A stretch of 64,000 nt of DNA, from the NCBI RefSeq assembly GCF_003545695.1, contig NZ_QUZZ01000012.1:1-64000 (forward strand). Reading direction: 5' to 3'. The notes under the pieces were generated by a model. The model searched no databases. It worked only from the letters and a program-made list of their open reading frames with translations, and was not told the DNA's origin. The stretch is from Taibaiella helva. Its GTDB lineage: Bacteria > Bacteroidota > Bacteroidia > Chitinophagales > Chitinophagaceae. The stretch's first letter is position 1; every line of letters starts with the position of its first letter. Shown in pieces: positions 52,783 to 60,452 of this stretch. The translations under genes were made by a program, and so were the position numbers.

Positions 52783-54717
52783 ATGCTCTGGAAAAAATAC
52801 CTGTGTTACCTTATGCTGGTGTGCCTGCTCCCGCGCCCTTTGCTGCTAAACGGGCAGGAACCGGGCAGCAGGATCAGCACCGGAGAAGACACGCTTCGTG
52901 CGGCACGGCTGATGCAGCAGGCTGCTAAAATGCGGGGCACACAACCCGACAGCGCGATAAGGCTGCTGGAGGAATCGTTGAGCATAAGCCGCATGCTTCA
53001 TCATGAGGAAGGTATTGCGGGCGCCTTGCTCAGCCTAGCCTTCTGCTACCAGGACAAGGGCGAATATGATAAGACCAGGAAGCTGCTGCACCTTGCTTAT
53101 CCTTATTGCCAACGCCTCTCGGCGCACAACAAAAGGATACTACCGGCTTTGTATAACGGTTGGGGCGGCACTTACAACCTGCTGGGCAACAACGATAGCG
53201 CGCTTCATTTTTTCTACAAGGCACTGGCCGAAATAGAACAGCATAACAGCCGCGACAGCACAACGCTGGCCCAGGTATATGATAACCTGGGCACCACATG
53301 GATGCAGAAAGGCGCCTATGAAAAAAGCCTGGGTTATATGCAGCAGGCAGAAAATATTGCTACCCGTACCCGCGACACGACTGTGCTGGCTGATATCTAT
53401 ATCAACAAGGGACTGGCCTGGACAGCGCTCAACGATAGTGCAAAGGCCATGCAATATCTCCGCCTGGCCCGGTCGGTGCTGCTCAGGCAGCCGCAGAACA
53501 GGAGCATCAAGTTTGTGTATTATGCTATGGGCAACGCACAAAGCGATCTCGTAAAAGCGCTCCCCTACTATCACTCCGCACTGTCATACGACAGCACATC
53601 CGGCTTTGCCGCCGGCATGTACCAGGCTATAGGAAGCGTTTACTACCGGCTCGGCGATTACCGGAAGGCGATACCTTATTACCAGAAAGCGGAGCAGATC
53701 TGTGAAGCGAAAGGCCTGATCGTTCACCGGGTAGCCAATTACGCTGCCCTGTCTTCCATATATGCGCAGCTGGGCCAGTTTGAGAAAGCCTATCATTACC
53801 AGGCAGCCTATGCCAGCCTGAACGACAGCCTGCAGGATGCTGCCAATGCCAAAGAAGTTACCCAGCTCGAGCTGAAATACAGAACGGCCGAACAGGAAAA
53901 AGCGCTGGCTCAAAATAAAGTGCTGCTGTATAAGCTGCAAAGGGGCATTGTGCTGATCGCTGCAGGAGCATTGCTCCTGCTCGGCATCGCGGCCGGTATA
54001 TGGCGCAGTGTAAGAAACAAGCAAAAGCTGCAGGCCGCGCAGATAAGGGAGCTGCAGCAACAGCAGCGGATAGAGCAGCTCCATGCCAAGATGCAGGGAG
54101 AAGAGGAAGAACGCAGCCGTATCGCCCGGGAGCTGCACGATGGGGTCAACGTGCTGCTATCGGCTACAAAAATGAACTACGCCGCGCTGGGTAAGGAATA
54201 CAAAGGATTACCCGACAGCAATACCTATGGCGAGATCATGCAATTGCTGAACCATATGGGCCTGGAGCTGCGGACCATTACCTATAAGCTCGTTCCCGAA
54301 CTGCTGATCCAGCAGAGCCTGCCTGATGCTATCGAAACCTTCTGCGAGCTGATCCAGAAAAGCAACCGCCTGCACATCGAGCTGCAGACCTTCGGCTCCT
54401 TCACTGCGCTGAAGCCGGAATTCTGCTTTGCCATCTACCGTATTGTACAGGAGCTGGTCCACAATATTGTCAAGCATTCCGGTGCTACGCAGGTGCTCAT
54501 CGCCCTGCTTTACCAGGATGACCTGCTGCAGCTCACCGTCGAGGATAACGGCAACGGCTTCGACGCAGAAAGAACATCGAACGGCCTTGGGCTGGAAAGC
54601 ATACGCAGCCGCGTAAAAGATCTCGGCGGCCAGGTAAGCTTCAACTCCCGCCCCGGGGAAGGAACCAGCGTAGAGCTCGAAGTAGCCACCTTATCCCATG
54701 ACCAGCTGGCGCCATAA
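52783..54717 (+). CDS. TPR-containing membrane histidine kinase (HisKA_3 type)
   Basis: About 644 residues from the ATG at 52783 (MLWKKYLCYLMLVCLLP), chosen because the signal or membrane segment starts there and the promoter element overlaps the longer frame. A periplasmic part (about 45-385) holds tetratricopeptide repeats (ALLSLAFCYQDKGEYDKTRKLL, VYDNLGTTWMQKGAYEKSLGY, IGSVYYRLGDYRKAIPYYQKAE). A membrane helix follows (about 390-410: IVLIAAGALLLLGIAAGI), then a coiled coil. The kinase core has RSRIARELHDGVN (His452), the N-box QELVHNIVKHSGA, DNGNGFD and GLGLESIRSRV. Typical Bacteroidota sensor; its response regulator is 12 bp downstream. Signal unknown. Confidence 0.93.
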   Translation: MLWKKYLCYLMLVCLLPRPLLLNGQEPGSRISTGEDTLRAARLMQQAAKMRGTQPDSAIRLLEESLSISRMLHHEEGIAGALLSLAFCYQDKGEYDKTRKLLHLAYPYCQRLSAHNKRILPALYNGWGGTYNLLGNNDSALHFFYKALAEIEQHNSRDSTTLAQVYDNLGTTWMQKGAYEKSLGYMQQAENIATRTRDTTVLADIYINKGLAWTALNDSAKAMQYLRLARSVLLRQPQNRSIKFVYYAMGNAQSDLVKALPYYHSALSYDSTSGFAAGMYQAIGSVYYRLGDYRKAIPYYQKAEQICEAKGLIVHRVANYAALSSIYAQLGQFEKAYHYQAAYASLNDSLQDAANAKEVTQLELKYRTAEQEKALAQNKVLLYKLQRGIVLIAAGALLLLGIAAGIWRSVRNKQKLQAAQIRELQQQQRIEQLHAKMQGEEEERSRIARELHDGVNVLLSATKMNYAALGKEYKGLPDSNTYGEIMQLLNHMGLELRTITYKLVPELLIQQSLPDAIETFCELIQKSNRLHIELQTFGSFTALKPEFCFAIYRIVQELVHNIVKHSGATQVLIALLYQDDLLQLTVEDNGNGFDAERTSNGLGLESIRSRVKDLGGQVSFNSRPGEGTSVELEVATLSHDQLAP

Positions 54718-54729
54718 ACCAAATACAAC

Positions 54730-55353
54730 ATGAGTATCAAGATCACAATAATAGACGACCACCCGCTCCTCATCAAAGGGCTGCAGAGCATGCTCAGCCA
54801 TCATCCCGATATCGAGATCATAGGTACCTACCAGGAAAGCAGCAGCTTGCTAAAGGCATTGCAGAACGAACAGCCCGACGTATTGCTGCTGGATATACAA
54901 ATGCAGGGACAGATGGGCGACGAACTGGCGCCGGTACTGCACCGCCTGTATCCCGAGGTAATGGTGCTGGTGCTGACCAACCTCGAGCACCGTTACTATA
55001 TCAAATCGATGCTGCAGCATGGCGTCAAAGGTTATGTACTGAAGAGCAGCGACGAGCAGACCCTGCTCGAAGGCATACGTACCGTAGCCCGCGGTCGCGA
55101 ATATTTCGACCCGGTGATCCGGAAGCAGGTATTGCAGGAGCAAAGCAGCCGCAGCCTGTTCCCATCGCTTACCCGGAGGGAAAAAGAGATCCTGAAAATG
55201 CTGACGCATAACCACAGCAGCCAGGAGATCGCCGATCACCTTTCGCTGAGCAAGCGCACGGTAGAGAACCATCGTACCCACCTGCTGCAAAAGCTGGATG
55301 TCAAAAATTCGGCCAGCCTTATCCGCAAGGCAATGGAGCTGGGCCTGATCTGA
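54730..55353 (+). CDS. LuxR/NarL-family response regulator (partner of the TPR kinase)
   Basis: 207 residues. Receiver: IIDDHPLL, phospho-acceptor Asp55 (VLLLDIQMQG), Thr in LVLTNLE, Lys in YVLKSSDE. DNA-binding domain (about 140-205): LTRREKEILKMLTHNHSSQEIADHLSLSKRTVENHRTHLLQKL. Co-transcribed with and expected to be phosphorylated by the kinase at 52783-54717. Target genes unknown; the divergent T9SS pair shares the upstream region and is a candidate. Confidence 0.94.
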   Translation: MSIKITIIDDHPLLIKGLQSMLSHHPDIEIIGTYQESSSLLKALQNEQPDVLLLDIQMQGQMGDELAPVLHRLYPEVMVLVLTNLEHRYYIKSMLQHGVKGYVLKSSDEQTLLEGIRTVARGREYFDPVIRKQVLQEQSSRSLFPSLTRREKEILKMLTHNHSSQEIADHLSLSKRTVENHRTHLLQKLDVKNSASLIRKAMELGLI

Positions 55354-55394
55354 AAATGGCTCAATAAACATTGCGTCTATCTCCCAAATAAAAA

Positions 55395-55412
55395 GCCGCC
55401 TCAGAAGGTGGC
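55395..55412 (-). terminator. Terminator of the flavodoxin-like gene
   Basis: Stem GCCGCCT / AGGTGGC with one G-U pair and a 4-base loop. On the minus strand it is followed by TTTTTATTTG; there is no U-run in the plus direction. Confidence 0.55.
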
Positions 55413-55518
55413 TAAAGAGAAGCTAGTGCTTAGCGGCCGCTAATGCCGGAAGTATCTAAGATAGCCGGCAGAAATTCAGAAACCTTGCAATGTTTTATTG
55501 CATTTGTCTTGCCCTGCC

Positions 55519-56099
55519 TTATTCCGGCACTGCAGCGACCAGCCGTTCTGCCATCTTTTTCGCTGTCTCAGCATATTCCTTTTCATACATTGCCATCAGC
55601 TCCTCTTTGGGTGTATTTTTCTTTTTGGCCTGTGCCCTGGATTGAACGCTCAATGTTGCGAAGGGAGGTATGAACATACCCAGCGCATTTACAAAATTGC
55701 TGATGCTACCAATGATATGCTGCGATCCGTCGGAATCGCCGGTGATGATGATACCTGCGGCCTTGCCCTCCAGCCGGGAGGCTTGCCCTCCATGATCTCA
55801 TCGTGCAGCTCATCCAGGCGCTCGATCGCTCTTTGGGTTTCAGAAGAATGATTGCCCCACCAAATGGGCGTGGCAAAGATGAGGATATCGGCTGCTGTTA
55901 TTTTTTCGAGTATTGCGGGCCAGTCGTCGCCTTCGCCCATATTGCTATAAGTACCGGGCAGAATATGGTGCCGCACCAATTTCACGACTTCAAAGTCGAC
56001 ACTTTTCTTTTGTAAATAACCGGTAAAAAATTCCACCAGCGTTTCGGTATGGGACAAGCCCTCACGCTTCAGGGTGCCCAGGAGGACAATGGCCTTCAT
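55519..56099 (-). pseudogene. Flavodoxin-like/NADPH-dependent FMN reductase, single-base frameshift
   Basis: The first frame (from the ATG at 56099) gives a flavodoxin-fold reductase: MKAIVLLGTLKREGLSHTETL (phosphate loop region), GDDWPAILEKITAADILIFATPIWWGNHSS and ELHDEIMEGK. At about 55775-55785 the frame breaks. One base over, it continues perfectly with LEGKAAGIIITGDSDGSQHIIGSISNFVNALGMFIPPF and ends VAAVPE at a TAA (55519-55521). One missing base in GCCTCCCGG would restore KPSRLEGK. The rest is intact, so this is either a very recent mutation or a sequencing error. A -7 element (56125-56132) and terminator are present. Likely role if intact: FMN-dependent reductase of quinones or similar. 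Confidence 0.8.
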
Positions 56100-56124
56100 A
56101 ACATCGGATGATTGGTTATTGCTC

Positions 56125-56149
56125 CAAACCTAACAATCCCGGACCGGGT
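56125..56149 (-). promoter_or_regulatory. Promoter -7 element and small palindrome upstream of the flavodoxin-like gene
   Basis: On the minus strand TAGGTTTG (56132-56125) is an exact -7 match, 26 bp before the ATG. The palindrome CCCGGACCGGG-like (about 56138-56148) lies just upstream, between the expected -7 and -33 positions, where an operator could sit. Confidence 0.4.
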
Positions 56150-56227
56150 TGGTTGATAATCTTTTGCCAAAGGGTAAAAGCGGACATGAATTCTTGTTCT
56201 TATACCAGAGATCGTAGTCAAACTATA

Positions 56228-56494
56228 TTATTCCCTGAATTTCGTGTTTAAAATATAGCGCTTAACCTTCTCAAAAATAGCCCGGTTCCCATTATTGATC
56301 CTGCAATTGTCTACTAGCGCAATTTCTTTAAAACAAGGTCCATCCCAAATACAAACATAGGTAGCGTTAATAATACCAAATTCCCTGGTATAGTAGAAAA
56401 ACCAATTATCAAAATCTTCATTCCACTTACTTTCAAAGTTAGAAGAGAAGGCATAGATGACAATGGACCGACCATTTACAACAAGGGTATCCAT
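56228..56494 (-). CDS. Small hypothetical protein, possibly the C-terminal half of a split gene
   Basis: 88 residues (MDTLVVNGRSIVIYAFSS...). No signal peptide or known domain; aromatic-rich (WNEDFDNWFFYYTREFG) with cysteines in YVCIWDGPCF and DNC. Its start overlaps the preceding gene's end by 19 bp in a different frame, and base composition is lower in GC than the surroundings. It could be the continuation of the upstream ORF after a one-base shift, giving one ~215-residue secreted protein, or a coupled second gene. Confidence 0.45.
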   Translation of the reverse strand: MDTLVVNGRSIVIYAFSSNFESKWNEDFDNWFFYYTREFGIINATYVCIWDGPCFKEIALVDNCRINNGNRAIFEKVKRYILNTKFRE

Positions 56495-56877
56495 TGCGTA
56501 TAATACTCAATGCTATCGGAAGAAATGATCTGGAATTGAGAAGTGAGCTGGTAATTCACATTGCTGATTGCCGCAAGAACAGAAGAATCCCGGGGTAACT
56601 GTTTAAGTGAGTCCAGTTCCTTCATCAATATGGTCTCTATATCCATACCGGATAGCGTATGTTCCCTGACTTTCGAGATAAATGAGTCTACAGTCTCCAA
56701 ATTGCTGTTAAGGTTTTTATCCAGGCAACCATTTACTCTTACAATAGTATCCGTATTTCCTTCAAGGTATCTAAGCCACGTATGCTGGCATTGCGCCGCT
56801 GCTGTCTGATACATCAGGAAAATAAGGAGAGAAAACAAGGCCTTCATTATTACTTTAAAAAGATACGGTTTGTTCAT
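56476..56877 (-). CDS. Small secreted hypothetical protein
   Basis: 133 residues (123 from the internal MKALFSLL start, which fits a signal peptide better). Signal MKALFSLLIFLMYQTAAA/Q. The rest is mainly helical, with two cysteines (QCQHTW, NGCLDKN). No family recognised. GC content is low compared with the window average. It overlaps the next ORF by 19 bp and may be the N-terminal half of a frameshifted single gene. Confidence 0.5.
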   Translation of the reverse strand: MNKPYLFKVIMKALFSLLIFLMYQTAAAQCQHTWLRYLEGNTDTIVRVNGCLDKNLNSNLETVDSFISKVREHTLSGMDIETILMKELDSLKQLPRDSSVLAAISNVNYQLTSQFQIISSDSIEYYTQWIPLL

Positions 56878-56962
56878 GGAGAAAGAATAATCAAGTAACT
56901 TTTATAGATACCTTCCACTAAAGGTTTAAACGCTATAGTTTTCCGAAAAGGAATTTTCTTTC

Positions 56963-57418
56963 CTATACATCCCACTCATAGCTGAGCCAGTCTTTATTTT
57001 CCCGGGCGCCCAACCGTTCGTAAAATTTCTTGCCGGCTTCGTTCCAGGGCGCCACGGTCCATTTAATTTGTCCGCAGTTATGCCGTTCCGCTTCCATGCG
57101 TAGGGCATTCATCAATTGCTCCCCGATCTTCTGCCCCCTGTAAGCTTCCACGATATAAAGCTCCTTCAGGTAGATCGCGGGCCTGTTCTGCGCCGTGAAA
57201 GGCAGAAAATAATACACCAGCATCCCGGCGAGGGTACCCCGGTCATCGGCGACGATACTGTAAAAGTCCGGCGGACTTTTGCGGAATCCGCGCTCACGCA
57301 CAATTTCGGGTGTGATGGCGAAAGCCTCAATATACTGTTCAAATATAGCCAGCGCCCTCATCAGGGACCAAAGCTGCTCACTGTCTTTTTCTACGGCCTT
57401 CCGGATCGTAACAGGCAT
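56963..57418 (-). CDS. GNAT-family N-acetyltransferase (diamine-acetyltransferase-like)
   Basis: 151 residues with a complete GNAT fold. TIRKAVEKDSEQLWSLMRALAIFEQY is at the start, LAGMLVYYFLPF in strand 4, IYLKELYIVEAYRGQKIGEQLMNAL holds the acetyl-CoA loop (YRGQKIG), and WTVAPWNEAGKKFYERLGA is the motif B region. This arrangement resembles spermidine/spermine-type acetyltransferases. Cytoplasmic; the acceptor is not certain. Monocistronic, convergent to nothing obvious. Confidence 0.9.
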   Translation of the reverse strand: MPVTIRKAVEKDSEQLWSLMRALAIFEQYIEAFAITPEIVRERGFRKSPPDFYSIVADDRGTLAGMLVYYFLPFTAQNRPAIYLKELYIVEAYRGQKIGEQLMNALRMEAERHNCGQIKWTVAPWNEAGKKFYERLGARENKDWLSYEWDV

Positions 57419-57474
57419 GCTTCTTCTTTAAGATAACTCTTTACAGGTAAAAGCGGTACGCTATAGTGCATATC

Positions 57475-57831
57475 CTACCATTCTCTTCTGATCTTATTGC
57501 GATGCATTTCTCCCCAGTCGGACAAGGCATGGAGCACGTCTTTCAGCGTATCGGCATAAGATGTTACCTGGTATTCCACGACCACCGGAGCCTTCGTATG
57601 TACAATGCGTTTCACAAAGCCGTTCATTTCAAGCTCCTTCAGCTCGTTGGATAATACTCTTGCCGAGATCCCTTCGACAGCCCGCTGGATCTCGTTAAAG
57701 CGCTTGTTCCCTTCGCGCAGGGCTATGATAACACGCAGCTTCCATTTTCCGCCGATCACATACAGCGCATCGCCCACATAGGCAAGCGATCGCACACACT
57801 CCTGTGACCCAAGAACAATTTCTTCATTCAT
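57475..57831 (-). CDS. HxlR-family transcriptional regulator
   Basis: About 118 residues from the ATG at 57831 (MNEEIVLGSQECVRS), where the family begins; the longer frame crosses the operator region and adds nothing. Winged helix-turn-helix of the MarR/HxlR type: ALYVIGGKWKLRVIIALREGNKRFNEIQRAVEGISARVLSNELKELEMNGFVKR, then the wing TKAPVVVEYQVTSYADTL. An N-terminal Cys (Cys12) is present, as in redox- or electrophile-sensing members. Divergent from an azoreductase-like gene, with a 34-bp palindrome between them that is its likely binding site. I infer repression lifted by quinones, aldehydes or similar. Confidence 0.92.
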   Translation of the reverse strand: MNEEIVLGSQECVRSLAYVGDALYVIGGKWKLRVIIALREGNKRFNEIQRAVEGISARVLSNELKELEMNGFVKRIVHTKAPVVVEYQVTSYADTLKDVLHALSDWGEMHRNKIRREW

Positions 57832-57851
57832 AAGTATCTGAATTTTAAAAA

Positions 57852-57885
57852 CTATACAAAAGATTAGCGCTAACCTTTTGTATAG
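57852..57885. promoter_or_regulatory. 34-bp palindromic operator between hxlR-type and azoR-type genes
   Basis: CTATACAAAAGATTAGCGC followed by TAACCTTTTGTATAG reads the same on both strands except for one symmetric pair of positions. A further half-site-like copy, GTGCTAATCTTTTAC (about 57885-57899), follows with a period of about 18 bp. It lies between the divergent promoters and is the natural target of the HxlR regulator. Confidence 0.7.
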
Positions 57886-57902
57886 TGCTAATCTTTTACA
57901 AG

Positions 57903-57920
57903 CAAATGTAAATAGTTTTG
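57903..57920. promoter_or_regulatory. Divergent -7 elements of the hxlR-type/azoR-type pair
   Basis: TACATTTG on the minus strand (57910-57903), with TTTG at 57937-57934 23 bp upstream, faces the regulator. TAGTTTTG on the plus strand (57913-57920) faces the azoreductase-like gene. Both match TAnnTTTG. Confidence 0.5.
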
Positions 57921-57936
57921 CCCGCATAAAAATCAA

Positions 57937-58539
57937 ATGATGAAAAAGATATTGCACATTATATCGAGCCCCAAAAACGAAGGGTCAATGAGCATTCGGC
58001 TGGGTAACGCGATCGTCGATAAGCTGCTGGCGGCTTACCCCGGCAGTACGGTAACTGAAAATAACCTGACGATCAGCGACTGGCCGCACCTGGATGGCGC
58101 TATGGCGTCCGCTTTTTATACCCCGGCCGAACAAAGAACGCCGGAGAACCTGGAAGCGCTGAGGTATTCCGATAAAGCAATACAGGAAATTATGGAGGCC
58201 GATATTATCGTCATCGGTGCACCGGTGTACAACTTCTCTATTCATTCATCGCTGAAAGCCTGGATCGATCATATCGTGCGGCGCGGCGATACGTTTAAAT
58301 ACGGTGAAAGCGGCCCCGAAGGCCTGGTCAAAGGCAAAAAGGTTTACCTGGCTATCAGCTCGGGCGGCGTATACAGTGATGGACCTATGAAGCCCATGGA
58401 TCATGGAGAGCCTTACTTAAGGTTCATGCTGGGCTTCCTGGGGATGACAGACGTTACCGTATTCCGCATCGAGGGACTCTCTGTCCCCGGAGTGCAGGAA
58501 ACGGCTGTAGAAAAAGGCCTGGCGAGCGTTGCCGTCTAG
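57937..58539 (+). CDS. azoR: FMN-dependent NADH-azoreductase-like flavoprotein
   Basis: 200 residues with a flavodoxin-like fold of the AzoR/NQO type. ILHIISSPKNEGSMSIRLGNAIVDKLLAAYPGS is the FMN-phosphate loop, ADIIVIGAPVYNFSIHSSLKAWIDHIVRRGDTFKY contacts the isoalloxazine ring, and LAISSGGVYSDGP is the conserved glycine strand. Such enzymes reduce quinones and azo compounds with NAD(P)H. The start could also be the ATG at 57940. Controlled by the divergent HxlR regulator through the shared palindrome (inference). Downstream lies a terminator shared with the convergent phosphoesterase. Confidence 0.88.
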   Translation: MMKKILHIISSPKNEGSMSIRLGNAIVDKLLAAYPGSTVTENNLTISDWPHLDGAMASAFYTPAEQRTPENLEALRYSDKAIQEIMEADIIVIGAPVYNFSIHSSLKAWIDHIVRRGDTFKYGESGPEGLVKGKKVYLAISSGGVYSDGPMKPMDHGEPYLRFMLGFLGMTDVTVFRIEGLSVPGVQETAVEKGLASVAV

Positions 58540-58570
58540 CGGGCATGGTTATGGCTTTACTCTAAAGTAA

Positions 58571-58599
58571 AAATACCCCGGTAGCTTACCGGGGTATTT
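58571..58599. terminator. Bidirectional intrinsic terminator
   Basis: Perfect 13-bp stem AAATACCCCGGTA / TACCGGGGTATTT around a 3-base loop, between the azoR-like gene and the convergent phosphoesterase operon. Confidence 0.9.
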
Positions 58600-58614
58600 G
58601 TTATATACTATCGA

Positions 58615-60099
58615 TCAACCCAGGCTGATCTGTTCTTCAAACACATTGCCGAAGCGGTCTTTGGCCCTCACCCTGATCTCCCTGGCTCCGGCGGAGGGTA
58701 CCGCGCTGAACAGGTGATCGGTAAGGATCGGCTCGATCCATTTGCGCGCTACCGGCAGGGCATCACCCTGATACAATTCTACCGCGGCCGGGTCGTAGCC
58801 GGTATATTGCTCCATAGCGCCTTTGGGCTTTTCATCCTCAAACCACTCCACCGTCCAGCGTTTGTCGTGGTTCCATATGTTGGCGATCACGGCATTGGCC
58901 TTCTCCTTATCAGCTCCCGGCTTATACAATCGTATCTGGTGCTGCTTTTCGTAGCCGGTAGCTTTGTAATACCAGGAAATATCGTCGCCATCCACTTCGA
59001 ATACGCCAAAGCCGTTAGGTGTGCCATCGCCGCACACCGGTCCCGACCACCAGGCGCCGCATACGGTGCCCAGGTTGTGCTCGGTAATGTTGTCCTTTTC
59101 CCACACTTCGTTCCAGTGCGTATGCCCCGAAACGATCTGTACCTTATAAGGCTTCAGGAGATCGTATAAAGCTTTCCGGTTGATCACCACACCGCCCACT
59201 TCATCTTCCTTTTTCTTGTGGCGCCGCTTATCGCCGGTATTGGAAGGGATGTGCAGGGCCACCACTACGGTGCTGCCCTGCGGCACATAACGCAGGTCTT
59301 TTTCCAGCCACTTCAGCTGGGTTTCGGTAAGGTACCCGATATAACGGTGGCCTGCCCCGATAAAGAAGACGTCGTCCAGTACCACATAATGCACCTTGCC
59401 CTTATTGAAGGAGTAATAGGAAGGCCCGAATTGCGCTTCGAAGCTTTGCTGGGAATCATCGTCGGTGCGGGCTTCGTAATCCATATCGTGGTTGCCGATC
59501 ACCTGCCAGAAGGGAACACCGGTCATAGCAACAGCCTTGCGGTAATCTTTGAACAAGTCGAAATTGTCCCACACCAGGTCGCCACAGCCGATACCGAAAA
59601 CAGGATGATCCTTCAGCGTATGGATATGAGCCTGTGCATCCGGCGCCGAAATGGTCAGCAGCTTTTGCGCGTCCTCATCATTCTTGATCTGGGTGTCTGC
59701 CCAAACAACGAAGGTATGCTTGTTGTCGTCCCGGGCAGACCGGGTTAATGAGAAGTCCGCTTTTTGTTGCTTCACACCCTTTTGCAGCGGAGCATAAAAC
59801 CGGGCGATACCCTGCTCTTGGGGCACTTCATAGCCTGCTGGCAGCGAAAAGAAAATAAAGCGCGCATCATAATGGGCTTCCAATGCATAATTTCCTTTGG
59901 CATCGGTTCGGGTAACGGAAAAACCGTCGCTTACGGTTACATCGGGAACCCCTTTCCCTTCAGCGCTGATCCTGCCGCTCACTTTCCGGAAAGAATAATC
60001 TTCCGATGCCGTGTTGTCACCGGCAAATACGGCTGTTGCTGAAAAGCCCAGGCCGGCAGAGAGCAGGCCTATGTTCTTGATAAAATTTCTCCTTTGCAT
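58615..60099 (-). CDS. Exported calcineurin-like metallophosphoesterase (Tat-type signal)
   Basis: 494 residues. The N-terminus MQRRNFIKNIGLLSAGLGFSATAVFA is a twin-arginine-type signal. Residues of about 38-115 are a carboxypeptidase-regulatory-like beta domain (VSGRISAEGKGVPDVTVSDG, TDAKGNYAL). The metallophosphatase core (about 125-360) has its metal motifs: VVWADTQ, GCGDLVWDN, IGNHDMD, VALHIP and SGHTHWNE. A C-terminal beta domain follows (about 360-494: YYKATGYEKQHQIRLYKPG, REIRVRAKDRFGN). Last gene of the susCD operon, 19 bp after the coiled-coil gene. Expected to release phosphate from an imported or surface-bound phosphodiester or monoester; substrate unknown. Confidence 0.92.
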   Translation of the reverse strand: MQRRNFIKNIGLLSAGLGFSATAVFAGDNTASEDYSFRKVSGRISAEGKGVPDVTVSDGFSVTRTDAKGNYALEAHYDARFIFFSLPAGYEVPQEQGIARFYAPLQKGVKQQKADFSLTRSARDDNKHTFVVWADTQIKNDEDAQKLLTISAPDAQAHIHTLKDHPVFGIGCGDLVWDNFDLFKDYRKAVAMTGVPFWQVIGNHDMDYEARTDDDSQQSFEAQFGPSYYSFNKGKVHYVVLDDVFFIGAGHRYIGYLTETQLKWLEKDLRYVPQGSTVVVALHIPSNTGDKRRHKKKEDEVGGVVINRKALYDLLKPYKVQIVSGHTHWNEVWEKDNITEHNLGTVCGAWWSGPVCGDGTPNGFGVFEVDGDDISWYYKATGYEKQHQIRLYKPGADKEKANAVIANIWNHDKRWTVEWFEDEKPKGAMEQYTGYDPAAVELYQGDALPVARKWIEPILTDHLFSAVPSAGAREIRVRAKDRFGNVFEEQISLG

Positions 60100-60118
60100 A
60101 AATCAGGTTATTGAATGG

Positions 60119-60418
60119 TTATGATGCTTTGCGTATCGTTTGGTTAATGGTCTTCGCTTCCCTGGCGGCCTGCTGCTTCAAGGCGGCAAGGCGCTTGCGC
60201 AGCAGGGCGCGGGTCTCGTTCCTGGCTGCCTCGTATTGGATCACCAGCGATTGCAGCGTTCGAAGATGCTGCAGGTATTCGGCCTGCAGCTGCTCCATAT
60301 GCTGCAGATGCTCTTCGATCTTTCGGTCCATGAGCGCAGCGCCTGCCCCTGTTCTGGCCAGCAGCTCCTTTATTCCTTTACAAAAAGCCTGGTGCTGGGC
60401 ATTGCTGATCGAAGTCAT
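60119..60418 (-). CDS. Small coiled-coil hypothetical protein
   Basis: 99 residues, nearly all predicted helix with heptad patterns (MDRKIEEHLQHMEQLQAEYLQHLRTLQSLVIQYEAARNETRALLRKRLAALKQQAARE in pieces). No signal peptide, no known domain. It is placed inside the susCD operon (34 bp after the DUF5689 gene, 19 bp before the phosphoesterase), with an A/G-rich stretch (AGGAAATAAC) before its ATG. Position and uninterrupted strand order support it as a real gene; the reverse-strand frames here are shadows. Function unknown. Confidence 0.6.
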   Translation of the reverse strand: MTSISNAQHQAFCKGIKELLARTGAGAALMDRKIEEHLQHMEQLQAEYLQHLRTLQSLVIQYEAARNETRALLRKRLAALKQQAAREAKTINQTIRKAS

Positions 60419-60452
60419 TACGCGAAGATTTAATGTTATTTCCTGTTATTTT

